Below are positions 20,160 through 30,113 of a stretch of DNA of 64,000 nucleotides, piece by piece (position 1 is the first letter of the stretch; each line of letters begins with the position of its first letter). A program made the position numbers and the translations under genes. A model generated the notes under the pieces. That model was not told where the DNA came from, searched no databases, and worked only from the letters and a program-made list of their open reading frames with translations. The DNA is from Tritrichomonas musculus (taxonomy: Eukaryota > Parabasalia > Tritrichomonadida > Tritrichomonadidae): assembly GCA_039105265.1 (NCBI GenBank), contig JAPFFF010000012.1, positions 2,356,001 through 2,420,000 of the forward strand, read 5' to 3'.

Positions 20160-20354
20160 TCAATACGAGTTAACATCATCTTTATAGAGTATCAACTGTT
20201 TATCATTGACTCGTTTCGAGGATCCATCTGTTGTTGATAGATTCTCTTTCTTATGAGTTGGAGGATGACGATATTCGGGTTTCGTTATTGGTGGAGTCGG
20301 AGTCGTGTGTTGTTTATGAGACATTACTTGAACTGATTTACTGGACATTTTCAT
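20160..20354 (-). CDS. Small basic 64-aa protein
   Basis: MKMSSKSVQVMSHKQHTTPTPPITKP... is Thr/Pro/Lys-rich and probably unstructured. The start follows TTTATTTTTCATGAAAATG, the usual arrangement in this element. It lies between the 173-aa gene and the capsid region. A structural or DNA-condensing peptide is possible; no homologue is recognised. Confidence 0.4.
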   Translation of the reverse strand: MKMSSKSVQVMSHKQHTTPTPPITKPEYRHPPTHKKENLSTTDGSSKRVNDKQLILYKDDVNSY

Positions 20355-20421
20355 GAAAAATAAACTGATACAATAGAGTTCATAAACGAATCAATCAATC
20401 ATAACTAGTTCTATGAAATAC

Positions 20422-21922
20422 TTATCTGCTAGTCACATCGTATTGGCCGATTTCAATAACGGGCGGGAGACCATTTGGTTGAACATGAATGGATATGACA
20501 GTATCTTGTAACAATCCCATAATTGGAGGTGGTTTTGGACTGGCAGCAGCATAGAAACTATCATCTGGAAGATCACAAACGATTTCGTAAGTGATTGGTG
20601 TGTTACTGGTTTGACCTTGTTGGAATGTGTTATCGGTTTCAGTTGGAAGTCCGATAAAGAATGATGTAGTATCGTAACTAAAGTGTCTACGTGGTACATT
20701 TGCACCTTCATCTACATTTGGATTGGGGACGAACATCAATGATTGAATCACCTCTTTGTTGAACCCTGTTTGTTCACCGTTAACGTTCATAGCGTTCTGA
20801 CATAGTTCGATGAACATTGGATCAGTGCCATCAGTCGCAAATGGAATAGTTGGAACGACACCATAACCACCGCATCGTAACTGGAAGTTCGTAAACTTAG
20901 GGTTCTTGAATACAGTGTGATGAGTTGATTCTAATGGGAATAAGAAGAAGATTGAATCGACAAATCTTGGAGTAATGGTTTGAGTGGATGAACAATGACC
21001 GTTACTGAGACTCTTACTCATAGTCGTGAATGTCAATATCTGAGTTGGAAAGATGAGTTCTTGTCGAGTGTATCGTTGAACGAGTGATTGATATATATCA
21101 TTATCGATACCAAAGTTGGGGATGACACTATAAGCTTTATTAATCTCATAATTACGATCAACTGATATTTTACGAAGTGCTGATTTTAATGTATATGTTT
21201 CAAAGTCATTATACATATGTGCGACGTCACCGATTTGAACGAATTCAGATGTGATACCATGAAGAGTAATCCCATCATGGTTACCAATATCGGACATTAA
21301 CTCACGTGATGGACCAACTGGACACCAAACCAAACCCTGTGTACCGAACATAACTTTGAGTTCGAATTTACCAGTGAAAGCGGGTAGATACTTGATGTTA
21401 CTGAGTGGTAAGAATCGGCATAAATCGATCTTCAATGGTATGGTAACTTCATATGTATCATTATCTGGAGTAAGTTTTACGAACTCACCACAATGAGCTA
21501 TATCATATTTACGATTATATATATCTTTATGACGAACTTTAGAGTAGATATCGGATCTCATATTTTTCGACTGAATCCATAGCGTCTTTGAATCCAACCC
21601 ATAATGTATTGAAATCATGTTTATTTATATCTTTCAATGGACTGTTAATTGGATCATTCATGTTTATCGTAATACTCATAACAGCTTTGATGAATCCGTT
21701 ATAGATATCAGCAGTGTTATCACATGTCGGACTGATAATGAATGTAGTGAACGAACCAGCATGAATAGGTGCTGATGGACTGTACGAAGCTTGCGCATCG
21801 ATAACGTACTTCTTGTTAGTGTCTGACATGGCTATAGCATTATCGACTATATCGAAATAGCTAGCCACTTGAGTATTTACTTCAGCTGATGTCTTGTGAA
21901 AGACTTCGTTGTTGAATGTCAT
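20422..21922 (-). CDS. Candidate major capsid protein region of the Maverick
   Basis: A strand-rich region of about 500 residues in total. A diagnostic-looking segment is VTIPLKIDLCRFLPL...LPAFTGKFELKVMF, the pattern seen between jelly-rolls in double-jelly-roll capsid proteins of Polintons and relatives. Other blocks are rich in aromatic strands (RFVDSIFFLFPL; YDTTSFFIGLP). It lies in the middle of the minus-strand late cluster, as in other Polintons. The region looks broken, with about one lesion. The assignment rests on size, composition and context, not on a database match. Confidence 0.6.
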
Positions 21923-21967
21923 TTACTTGACAGAAAAATATGATGGTTTAAGTCGACGGATTCATAC

Positions 21968-22564
21968 TTAGCGTCGTATACGTGATCGAAATATGGGTTG
22001 TTCAATGATTGGTTCAGGTTCAACTGGTTGTGGTTGCGGTTCGGGTTCAACTGGTTTCGGTTCAACTGGTTCGGATTCGACTGACTCTGGAAACATTTCC
22101 GGTACATATCGACTACGAATACGCGATTTCGATAACTCTTTGTTGACGACATGTTTGATATACTGTTTCTGCTCTTTCTTGAATCTATCATTGCGGATCT
22201 CTTCACCGAGATTACGTAACTGTTCGAGTATTTCGATATTAATCGTTGAATCTGGTCTAGTTGATGGAATCGTACTACTAGATGTTCGCGGTCTACGTTG
22301 TTTGATTACAGGTGGTGGTGTTGATTCAGTTTCAGACTCGACATCGTTAGTAACATCGACAGACTGTTTATCAGCATCGACATCGACAGACTGTTTATCA
22401 ACATCGTTATTGGTTTGATCTACTAATTTAGTCTCCCTCAACTTGACTATATATTTACCTTCTTTTTTAGTCGGAAACACTTCATATACAGGATCTTCAA
22501 TCCCTTGCAACCATCGTTGAATGATTTGATTTCGTTTCACTCCACGTACGTACTTAGAACTCAT
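21968..22564 (-). CDS. Charged, Pro-Glu-rich 198-aa protein
   Basis: N-terminal 50 residues look folded (MSSKYVRGVKRNQIIQRWLQ, YEVFPTKKEGKYIVKLRETK). Then comes a long disordered acidic/Ser-Thr stretch, a helix near 125-150 (EEIRNDRFKKEQKQYIKHVV), and a tail of PVEPKPVEPEPQPQPVEPEP-type repeats ending in RSRIRR. Resembles viral scaffold or core proteins in style only. A plus-strand frame across the repeats is a shadow. Confidence 0.5.
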   Translation of the reverse strand: MSSKYVRGVKRNQIIQRWLQGIEDPVYEVFPTKKEGKYIVKLRETKLVDQTNNDVDKQSVDVDADKQSVDVTNDVESETESTPPPVIKQRRPRTSSSTIPSTRPDSTINIEILEQLRNLGEEIRNDRFKKEQKQYIKHVVNKELSKSRIRSRYVPEMFPESVESEPVEPKPVEPEPQPQPVEPEPIIEQPIFRSRIRR

Positions 22565-22598
22565 TTGATTTTAACAAAAATATCATCACTGACAATAC

Positions 22599-22802
22599 TC
22601 ACTTACGTTTGTTTTTACGAGTTTTGGATTTGCGTTTACTGGTTTTGATATACGGTACCGTTACGGCATGAGTATTAGTATTATCGTGATATCGTGTTGG
22701 TAATGATCTCGATCTGGTGACTTCATTATACATAGTACCAGGTCCAGATACGATAACGGAATTACTCGATCTATATGCATTTGTTCGATCTCTGCCACTC
22801 AT
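22599..22802 (-). CDS. Small, strongly basic 67-aa protein
   Basis: MSGRDRTNAYRSSNS... with a C-terminal cluster KTSKRKSKTRKNKRK. It is preceded by GATCATAAATG. Size, basicity and position in the late cluster resemble the DNA-condensing core peptides of adenovirus-like elements (protein VII or X type). That role is inference. Confidence 0.5.
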   Translation of the reverse strand: MSGRDRTNAYRSSNSVIVSGPGTMYNEVTRSRSLPTRYHDNTNTHAVTVPYIKTSKRKSKTRKNKRK

Positions 22803-22812
22803 TTATGATCCG

Positions 22813-23217
22813 TTAAATCCCCCGAAATGGAACGAATTTATGAGGTTTCTTTCGCGAATCAGCTGCAGCTTGTGCTGTTGATGATCCTCCTTGTTTTAAT
22901 TCACCACGTGCAAACTGTTCGCTGATCTTCACGAGCTTGTCTTTGACCGACCCCTTTGGCATGTGACTGAATATGTTTGCACCTGCTGATGTAATAGCAC
23001 CTAACGTTGGATTGAATGCAGTAGCGAATGGTGTTATCGCATGTAACATAGTACCGATAGCTTTCGGATTATTCATAGCGAAGTTTTTAGCACCGATCAA
23101 CCCCTTTTTGGTCGCATTCCATACTCTATGAGCGACGTTTTTAGCACCGATGAGCCCCTGATGGACATCACTTTTAAGTCTATTCCAACCGCTTGTAACG
23201 AAACTCTTGAATCCCAT
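22813..23217 (-). CDS. Gly/Ala-rich amphipathic 134-aa virion-type protein
   Basis: MGFKSFVTSGWNRLKSDVHQ and two GLIGAKN repeats give an amphipathic N-terminal half. A hydrophobic middle (LHAITPFATAFNPTLGAITSAG) and a Lys-rich tail follow. The arrangement recalls adenovirus pVI/pX-type cement or membrane-active proteins, but homology is not shown. A homologue lies at 502-774 in the left Maverick, in the same position next to the ATPase. Confidence 0.6.
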   Translation of the reverse strand: MGFKSFVTSGWNRLKSDVHQGLIGAKNVAHRVWNATKKGLIGAKNFAMNNPKAIGTMLHAITPFATAFNPTLGAITSAGANIFSHMPKGSVKDKLVKISEQFARGELKQGGSSTAQAAADSRKKPHKFVPFRGI

Positions 23218-23245
23218 GATTTATTAATCATAAAAACAAACCAAT

Positions 23246-24097
23246 TTATTGTTCAAAGTGTGATTCGTTACTAGTGATATTGATGATAAACCGATCATGT
23301 TGACCCTTATGATTTAGATATTCGGTTGTCGTTGACTTGGTATCGAGATTGTTTGGAGTCTGTTGTAACATCGATGTGAAATCTTCTTTACTGTAACCGC
23401 TATAGCATATGATATCAGTGGCCAATCGTTTAACATTCAGATGAACGAATCGTAATGTTTGAACAGCTATGATACAAGTCAGATTGAAGTGTCTCGTTTT
23501 CGTTAGTAACCGACATAGTTCACTGTTACCGTTCTTCAGTAATGGGGATCCAGCAGCGTCATCTAATACGAGTAACGTGTTGAACGGATACGATGCGGTC
23601 TGATACTGAACTAACTTGGATGCTATATATGCTATTCGATCTTCGATTTCCATTAACGAGTGTTTCTGGATGATTCTAGCCATTTCTTCATTAGTTTCAA
23701 CCATTTTGGATAGCACATGTTTGACCATCGCATAGTATTTGAGTTTACGTCGTAGATGTCGTTTAAGATATGGAAGTAGATTCTCTTCTTTGATGTAATC
23801 GATAGGGGTCTTTACATTCTTGGATAGTACTTCAGCTGTTTTATCGAGTTTACCAGACGTGGAACAGAATATGATCTTACTGTAATACGGTTTCGAGAAT
23901 AGTCGTTCAGTTATCATGATGTGTCGCCAGATCCAAAACGATTTACCAGCTCCCATCTTACCGATTAGAAAGTAGATACCGTTTGACGAGAATGGATATT
24001 CAGGAGCAAGTGGTTTAATCAACGCCATTTCGATATCACGTTGATTCTTACGTAATGTGTCTTCGATTAGATCTTCAACTTTCTTGATTTGAGTCAT
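23246..24097 (-). CDS. Genome-packaging ATPase (FtsK/HerA, A32-like)
   Basis: 283 residues. Walker A GKMGAGKS at 46-53 and Walker B LLVLDD at 175-180. An Arg/Lys-rich helix (LKRHLRRKLKYYAMVK) lies between them, and a sensor-like NLTCIIAVQTLRF follows. Size and motif spacing fit the packaging ATPases of Polintons, virophages and NCLDVs, which pump DNA into capsids. It starts with TATAAATG. It is immediately downstream of the integrase on the minus strand (10 bases apart) and upstream of the small virion proteins. Confidence 0.9.
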   Translation of the reverse strand: MTQIKKVEDLIEDTLRKNQRDIEMALIKPLAPEYPFSSNGIYFLIGKMGAGKSFWIWRHIMITERLFSKPYYSKIIFCSTSGKLDKTAEVLSKNVKTPIDYIKEENLLPYLKRHLRRKLKYYAMVKHVLSKMVETNEEMARIIQKHSLMEIEDRIAYIASKLVQYQTASYPFNTLLVLDDAAGSPLLKNGNSELCRLLTKTRHFNLTCIIAVQTLRFVHLNVKRLATDIICYSGYSKEDFTSMLQQTPNNLDTKSTTTEYLNHKGQHDRFIINITSNESHFEQ

Positions 24098-24107
24098 TTA
24101 TAGTAAG

Positions 24108-25181
24108 TTAAATGAACTTTCTTATTTGATCGGGGATGGTATTTTGATTCAACCAGTATTGACGTTCCATTGTCGATAATTTAGTTGGATGACCTTCGCG
24201 TAGATATTTCGATTTGATAGTATCTTTAACGGTTGAATCTTCATATGTTATCGTATATGTATCTCTCTTCTTGTTATAAGATCGAATCTCTTTAACGATA
24301 CCGCGTTTACCATCTTTGATTGATGTCGCTAGTGGAACGTTATTGGATGACTTCACGAGTTTGTATCCCGGTACAGTATCTACAGATCCATCGATAGATC
24401 GGATTAGAAACTGATTACCATCTTTGGAATCGACGACGTAAGACTCTTTAGATAGATTCGAACGACGTTTCGTTAATGGACTCTTATCAAGAACTACTCT
24501 AACTAGATCACCAGGTTTGAAATGATATGGATTAACTTGACGTTTCATCTTATCGATATACTCTAACTCATCTTCATCTGTTATCTCATTCGGAGATTTA
24601 TAATTAAGAGATCGATGTGGCATATCGTTATAGGATTCTACTAATGATAGTATATCAGTGTTTGGTTCATTAGCTTTCATATCACGAATGGTTCTCATGA
24701 ATCTATTAATGATACCGAGTTTGTTATGATCGTTATCGGTCGTTGTTGTATATACAATATCATGTTCTCTCATGAAATCGAGTACGGATTTCGATAAGTA
24801 TGATGCATCTTCATCTGATATGATAGACTTACACTCAGGTTCTGATTTGATGAACTCGGTTAATGATTTCAACACTTGTTTAGCACCTTTATTGATCATC
24901 TCATACGCATATGCTTTACGTGTGTTAACGTTAATGAACATCAAATAGTCTGGATCTCCAATAAATGTATCCATTTGAAACGCATGTTGAATCTTCGAAT
25001 AGATATGCATGAACTTTGGTGGCGGAATATGTTGATCGTGAACGACTTTGTTTTGAAGATAGTCTTTAGCTTCATCATCCGTGAAACCATATCTATTAGC
25101 GATTCTCTTGAATTTCGATAACGTATTGGTTGGATACTTAGAATAAACTTCATCAATGGTCTTGAACTTGATTCGGCTCAT
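24108..25181 (-). CDS. Retroviral-type (rve) integrase of the Maverick
   Basis: 357 residues. An N-terminal helical domain is followed by the RNase H-like core: FQMDTF with Asp 71, SDEDASYL with the second aspartate around 123-125, and the HNKLGIINRFMRTIRD helix near 152-167. The SH3/chromo-like C-terminal segment starts at FKPGDLVRVVLDKSPL (about 222). In the family it inserts the element and produces 5-6 bp target duplications, in agreement with the ACTTA repeats. The start context is CGCTATAAATG. Homologous to 1552-2637. Confidence 0.93.
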   Translation of the reverse strand: MSRIKFKTIDEVYSKYPTNTLSKFKRIANRYGFTDDEAKDYLQNKVVHDQHIPPPKFMHIYSKIQHAFQMDTFIGDPDYLMFINVNTRKAYAYEMINKGAKQVLKSLTEFIKSEPECKSIISDEDASYLSKSVLDFMREHDIVYTTTTDNDHNKLGIINRFMRTIRDMKANEPNTDILSLVESYNDMPHRSLNYKSPNEITDEDELEYIDKMKRQVNPYHFKPGDLVRVVLDKSPLTKRRSNLSKESYVVDSKDGNQFLIRSIDGSVDTVPGYKLVKSSNNVPLATSIKDGKRGIVKEIRSYNKKRDTYTITYEDSTVKDTIKSKYLREGHPTKLSTMERQYWLNQNTIPDQIRKFI

Positions 25182-25191
25182 TTATAGCGGA

Positions 25192-26520
25192 TTAAGAGTA
25201 TAACAGTTTACGGTTTTGTAAGAACACCATGTCCATTGTGAACACAACATTATCATTGATCGGTAATGGAATCTTAATCTCGTTTTTGTCGTAGAATTCA
25301 ATCCAAAATGTTTCATCGCTATGGTTCAACTTATAATATTTGATCGGACAGAATGGTTCATTAGTTCGACCAACAAGATAATGATTCGATTGAGTTGCAA
25401 ATGAAGCTACAACTTCACACTCCAAATCAGTTAATATATTAAACAACACTTGTTGGTCGCTGTAATGATATAGATCGTATATATTGTTTTTGAATGGATT
25501 ACCAGATCCGATATTGAAGAAGCTAGCTGTATATGGATCGAATTTAATATTATTATATTCACGTTCTTTAGCATCATCTTCATCAATAGGTTCATCTGGT
25601 TCTTCTTCTTCTTCACCGATATCAGGTTTAACAGGTTCTATATATGGAATTAATCGACCGTCATGATTTAATCTATGTTTGTAATAGTTGACACTACGAT
25701 GTCCGCTATAAAAAGTATAATATGCTCGATCATTACTCATAGTATCAAAGGATCTCGTGATCAATAAATCGACTTCTCTAAATACATTAAAATAGTTCAT
25801 ATCTTTAGATAGTAATCTAAATATATGTTTATTATTTTCGAATACCTCTTCAATGATAATGTCTTCGCTTTGTAAATAGAACGGTATATGTTCATCGATT
25901 AATTCATCACTTTTAGCTAACATCGATTTATAATCATCTTTGATATCTTCTAATTGTTTTAGCAAAGTAGTTCGTTCATCTGGAGTTACCTCTCTATCCA
26001 TGATCTTCTCTTTCAGATGATTATATAGATTATGATCATCAATAGCTTTTCGTATATGATCGGCAATATCGATCCAATTATCATTTGATGTTACTCTGAT
26101 ACTTACTGGAATTTCATATATTCTTACATAATCCATAGGTAGATTATCCATAACTATTTCATGTATTTCATCTTCTGATAACGTTTCACATATTTCTTCG
26201 TTAACTCGTTTAAAACGTCCCTTTAAATCATCATATTCATAAGTATCAAATTTTCGAACATAAATGACAAACTTAATACAACCAGTTCTCCATTTAACAG
26301 ACATATGACGAACACCGATTATTTTTTCACCGAGATTGGATGTTCTCCATTCAGCTGGATATTTAAAGTAGATTCTGTTGAAGTGTTCATCGTTATCGGT
26401 ATAATATTTAGTGGTTCTGTGATCACCTTCAACTCTTAACGAATCAACTACAGAGTTATAAACCGTTTCGATTGGTAACGGAATGTGTTCATCTTCTGTG
26501 TTATCTCTTCTATAACTCAT
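25192..26520 (-). CDS. Large structural candidate of the Maverick (442 aa)
   Basis: First minus-strand gene from the right end; promoter and first two codons lie inside the right TIR. Strand-rich segments at the N-terminus (FNRIYFKYPAEWRTSNLGEK then IIGVRHMSV) and C-terminus (FWIEFYDKNEIKIPLPINDN then VVFTMDMVFLQNRKLL), with an acidic Glu/Asp linker near residue 300. Conserved with 2657-4069, where the ends are better kept than the middle. A minor capsid/penton or vertex protein is a reasonable guess; no motif proves it. Confidence 0.6.
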   Translation of the reverse strand: MSYRRDNTEDEHIPLPIETVYNSVVDSLRVEGDHRTTKYYTDNDEHFNRIYFKYPAEWRTSNLGEKIIGVRHMSVKWRTGCIKFVIYVRKFDTYEYDDLKGRFKRVNEEICETLSEDEIHEIVMDNLPMDYVRIYEIPVSIRVTSNDNWIDIADHIRKAIDDHNLYNHLKEKIMDREVTPDERTTLLKQLEDIKDDYKSMLAKSDELIDEHIPFYLQSEDIIIEEVFENNKHIFRLLSKDMNYFNVFREVDLLITRSFDTMSNDRAYYTFYSGHRSVNYYKHRLNHDGRLIPYIEPVKPDIGEEEEEPDEPIDEDDAKEREYNNIKFDPYTASFFNIGSGNPFKNNIYDLYHYSDQQVLFNILTDLECEVVASFATQSNHYLVGRTNEPFCPIKYYKLNHSDETFWIEFYDKNEIKIPLPINDNVVFTMDMVFLQNRKLLYS

Positions 26521-27076
26521 TTAAGTGAAACCAAAAATAAACATCACTTACTCTTCATCGTCAGCGAATTCATCATTTACTCTTTATCAATTCGATCTTA
26601 CTCATATTCGATGTATAAGCTATCATTCGATCACTAACATAGAGAGTATCATGTCTACTCTCATCCGTTACTAGATTGAACTTCAACGAATTACCAATTT
26701 TACTACCCTTCACTAATTCGATGGTTCTCATGCTAGGACTGTAACGATAGACTTGTCTCTCACTCGGACTGAAGAAGAAGACTCGTTTATGGAATGTATG
26801 ACGATTATGAGAGATGATTCGTTTGACATCAGCTGGCATGATATAGTCAGGAACATCATCACAGGCGAAGTCATCAGCGTGAATGTAGTAGTTAGTAGTC
26901 ATTTGTAGTTAACTAAAAAGTTAGTTCGATAGGAGTTTGGCTATCGTTTACAAGTGATCAGCGGAGACATAGTTTTGGACCATCAACAGTGTTGTCGCTA
27001 ACGTGGAAAGTCGACGTGCAATGCTCGTAAGGACGGGTGGAGCACGTAGTGCGAAACCCTCCTTACTCTTTCTACT
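26515..27076. repeat. Right TIR of the Maverick
   Basis: Inverted mate of 9179-9740, equal in length (562 bp) and almost identical. It ends CTTTCTACT, directly followed by the ACTTA duplication. It contains the second copy of the 109-codon gene. Confidence 0.95.
26573..26902 (-). CDS. TIR-embedded 109-aa protein, right copy
   Basis: Mirror copy of 9353-9682 with one residue difference (Tyr for Phe before VSDRM). Both copies are open, which suggests that the gene is used or that the TIRs are regularly equalised. Function unknown. Confidence 0.8.
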   Translation of the reverse strand: MTTNYYIHADDFACDDVPDYIMPADVKRIISHNRHTFHKRVFFFSPSERQVYRYSPSMRTIELVKGSKIGNSLKFNLVTDESRHDTLYVSDRMIAYTSNMSKIELIKSK

Positions 27077-27081
27077 ACTTA
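27077..27081. repeat. Target-site duplication ACTTA (right)
   Basis: Exact repeat of 9174-9178, directly outside the right TIR. Confidence 0.9.
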
Positions 27082-28323
27082 TGCTTTTTCATTATTGATA
27101 CTTTTTTCAAATAACAATTCACTATTTCGGCGTACTCTATTAATGAAATAATATTCATTTTATATCAAATGGTAAGATGTTATTGTTTTATAAGTATAAA
27201 AAATTTGAAAAAATAATCGGTTATCTTCATCCATTACCAAATTAAAAAAAATTGTGGTTTGATAAAATATTATATAAGGTACCAATCCAGTACGTTATTT
27301 TTTGAATAGGAGAACGTTTATTATTTGAATGGTTGCATGTCTCTGAAAAAGTTTAAATTGACTAGGTTTGTTTTTGACACTTGTTTTACAATTTAAATAA
27401 ACATTACGACATGTTATATGAAATGGATGAAAATAATCGTTTTTTATTTAACATGTCATCTTATTCTTTGAGAATGTCAAAAAAAATTGCGGTTACTAAA
27501 CGTACTGGATTTGTACCTTAATACCTTATATTCTTTTTCATAAATTTTTTTACATTTTTTTTTTTCAAATAATTAATTAATTTTTGAATAACGTAAACTT
27601 TTGAAAATGTGAGAAACGATTATTTTTTAGTCAAATTATAATTATTTTCTTATTGGCCAAAAGAAAAAAGTTTAAAACTTTGGATCGTTTGTCCGATAAA
27701 GAAGACCCAAAATTATAAATCTCGTAAAATTATACGGGTAATAATGGAAATTTATTGCATCACGAATGCCAGGTCAATAGGAATCCACAAAAAAAAGTTT
27801 TTCTTACACATATGTAGAGAGAAAAGCAGTTTTCCCAAATCTTGGACGTACAGATAAAATAGCATCCGGAGTTAAAAGCGAGGATATCGATAATTGAAGA
27901 AGATTCAGAACAGCATTTACCCAATTTATCTTTTGATTATTAGATATCAGCTACAAGTGCCAAGTTATGGCCAAAATTCTAATGGTCATTGGAATCGAGT
28001 CAAGCAAGCTTATAATCAATACCGAATAAAGCTTGTTTACACCATTGATCTAAAGTTTATACTCGATAAAATTTTTAACTTTTTCTATTATTTTTATTTT
28101 TTTTTAATTCAAAAATTCTGAACTTATGCTTCTAGAGAAAAAAAAAATGTTCATCTCCCGATAGCTACTTTTTAAAAAATCACATAGAAAATTTTAAATT
28201 AAATACATTCAAAAAAATTGTGTAAGAGATGAACATTATTTTATGAAGTTTATAAAAAAGTATTCAAAAAGTTTAAAAGTTTTCAAAAAGTGGCGTAGAA
28301 AAATACGATTCCCCCTATAAATG
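27082..28323. other. AT-rich intergenic region
   Basis: No credible gene. It holds a TA-flanked MITE (27277-27518), a less AT-rich stretch at about 27660-28050 with only a short unrecognised frame (27894-28121), and near its right end two blocks that recur inverted on the other side of the Maverick: 28214-28245 matches 8057-8088, and 28284-28318 matches 5223-5258. Confidence 0.7.
27277..27518. mobile_element. Small MITE with TA duplications
   Basis: Ends AGGTACCAATCCAGTACGTT and the reverse complement AGGTACAAATCCAGTACGTT match at 19 of 20 positions and are flanked by TA on both sides. The 242-bp interior is non-coding. TA duplications point to a Tc1/mariner-mobilised non-autonomous element. 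Confidence 0.65.
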
Positions 28324-28375
28324 AATTAAAATAAGGATGTCGGTTTTGGGCAATTTGGCTTTGGGCAGCCCAACC

Positions 28376-29783
28376 CATTGCCTTTTTATATTTGGGTAAG
28401 TGGGAATTTATTAAAATACAAAATTGAATAAACTCATGCAAAATATTCATTATAATAAATCAATTTTTTTGATATTATTTGATAACTTTTTGAGTATTGC
28501 TAATAATATTTTTATTTAATTATTTGATTGTATAAATATATATAGTTTTGAAAAAGTTATAAAAAATTGAATTAATAAAAAAAATTCAAAACATGTCGGT
28601 GCTTTGGGCAATAACCGATTTTTCTCAGAATTTTTTATGGTTTATGTGCCCATTGCCCAAAGCCCAAATTGCCCAAAATTGTGTAGTTTACATTTAATTT
28701 CTAAGGTTTATTTGCCCAAAAAGTGTCTGCCCATTCTTGGGCAAACGGTTTTTGGGAAATAATGTAAAATGTCTTATTATACTTTTTTTGGTTATATAAA
28801 TGTTTTATTTTAAATATATAATAAATAATGAAAATTTTATGCATTTTGAAAGTAAGATAAGGAAATATTGATATATTCAGCATTTGAATTGTGCTTTAAT
28901 TTCATACAATTATTTTTTCTGAGCTTTTTAATCGTTGTTTTTAATTATTCTCTAAACATTCAATTTAAAATTATAATATCTTAATAATTAAAAATATTTT
29001 TTATTATTTGTTTAGCTTTCTATATACTAATTAATATATAAATGCTATATTTATAATAAAATTAATTTTTTGTCATATATTAATTGAGATATTACAAAAA
29101 AATTTCTTATCGAATGCGAGAATTTAAAAACTTAGTTTATTTTTTCAAGTCTCAGAAATAAGTGAATTTTTTCTCTCAAAATATTTCTTATTATTCAATT
29201 CCATCAAAAAGTTATTTTTTATATCATGAAAAAGGTAGTTTATTTTTTATAAAACAATTGAAAAAGTTGGTATTTTCTGAGAAGATAGAATCGCTGTTTT
29301 TTTAAATATATAGGATTCCAGTTTGCTAACAAACGTTTTTATCATCTCTTTACATGCCATTTTTTCACTTTTTTTTATAATTAAAAGTAAAATTCATCAA
29401 TTGTATGCTGCCTTCTTGTCAGTTAACTTATCGGCTGATCATTGATTGTTGGATCCTATCGATGATTTAATTAATCAGTTGTAAGCAAATCATCTGTTTG
29501 AAACGACTGATAAATCGCTTTCAATTGAACATCTTAAAATCTCTGAAATTAAATCTCAATTTGAATTGATACAAGTTTGTAAGAGAGAATTAAAACTCGA
29601 ACAAAGCTGACCAATCTCGTTTTTGGGAAATACATTCCAAATTTTGGATTGAGATTGATTGATTGATTCTAGTGTTTGCGAAAATTGAGAAGTGCCTGGT
29701 TCGATTATTCGAATTATGCTTTTTTTTTTTTTTATATACCCCCACTCGCCCATTTTTTTTTATGAAACTCTCTGCCCAAAACC
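28376..29783. other. Interior of the Mutator-like element, non-coding
   Basis: About 1.4 kb with no supported gene. Short frames at 28701-28883 and 29556-29753 (minus) have no recognisable content and poor coding composition. The main structure is the dispersed TTGGGCAA motif and a stretch of 12 T at about 29720. Confidence 0.6.
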
Positions 29784-29788
29784 GTTTG
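29784..29788. repeat. Target-site duplication GTTTG (left)
   Basis: GTTTG directly precedes the left TIR of the small element and recurs at 36303-36307. The 5-bp length is the same as for the Maverick. Confidence 0.85.
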
Positions 29789-30071
29789 AGTAGTGATATA
29801 GAGACGCGTCTGGGTACAAGATAAATTTCATTGTCCCACAGACCTGAAAACTCAGTCAGTTGACCAATTTTTGACCATCATTTTTGACACAATTGAATGA
29901 GTATTTCTCATCTATTTAATTATCGTTTTCATAAATTTCGATTAACTTAATAATTTATCCAAAAACTCAAGTATTGATATATAGATGCAAACAGGAACTG
30001 GACCCACTAATGAACTTTGTTTATCTGGCTCAACCTCTGGTTTAGTCACTGAATTTAAGAAATATCAAAAT
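29789..30071. repeat. Left TIR of the small PolB element
   Basis: 283 bp, starting AGTAGTGATATAGAGACGCG; inverted mate 36020-36302. The inner limit is where ATATCAAAAT stops matching. Non-coding. Confidence 0.9.
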
Positions 30072-30113
30072 TAAATCAAAATAATTAACATAAAATATTT
30101 TTTCAATTATTAA

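Larger units (their letters stand above)
9179..27076. mobile_element. Maverick/Polinton, complete 17.9 kb copy
   Basis: Bounded by 562-bp TIRs (9179-9740 and 26515-27076) that differ at only about two positions by eye, flanked by ACTTA duplications. It encodes the Maverick core set: protein-primed PolB, rve integrase, HerA/FtsK-type packaging ATPase and a likely double-jelly-roll capsid region, plus endonucleases, a basic-domain protein and a fibre-like protein. Replication genes read inward from the left on the plus strand; virion and integration genes read on the minus strand from the right. The near-identical TIRs indicate a recent insertion, or TIR conversion during copying. Most genes are open; about two look broken. 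No adenovirus-type protease was recognised. Confidence 0.95.

Noticed and set aside
27894-28121. 75-codon frame in the region right of the Maverick
   Set aside because: Composition drifts into Phe/Tyr-rich AT sequence and no domain is visible.
28701-28883. Minus-strand frame in the Mutator-like element
   Set aside because: Short, AT-biased, overlaps the TTGGGCAA motif repeats and shows no transposase features.
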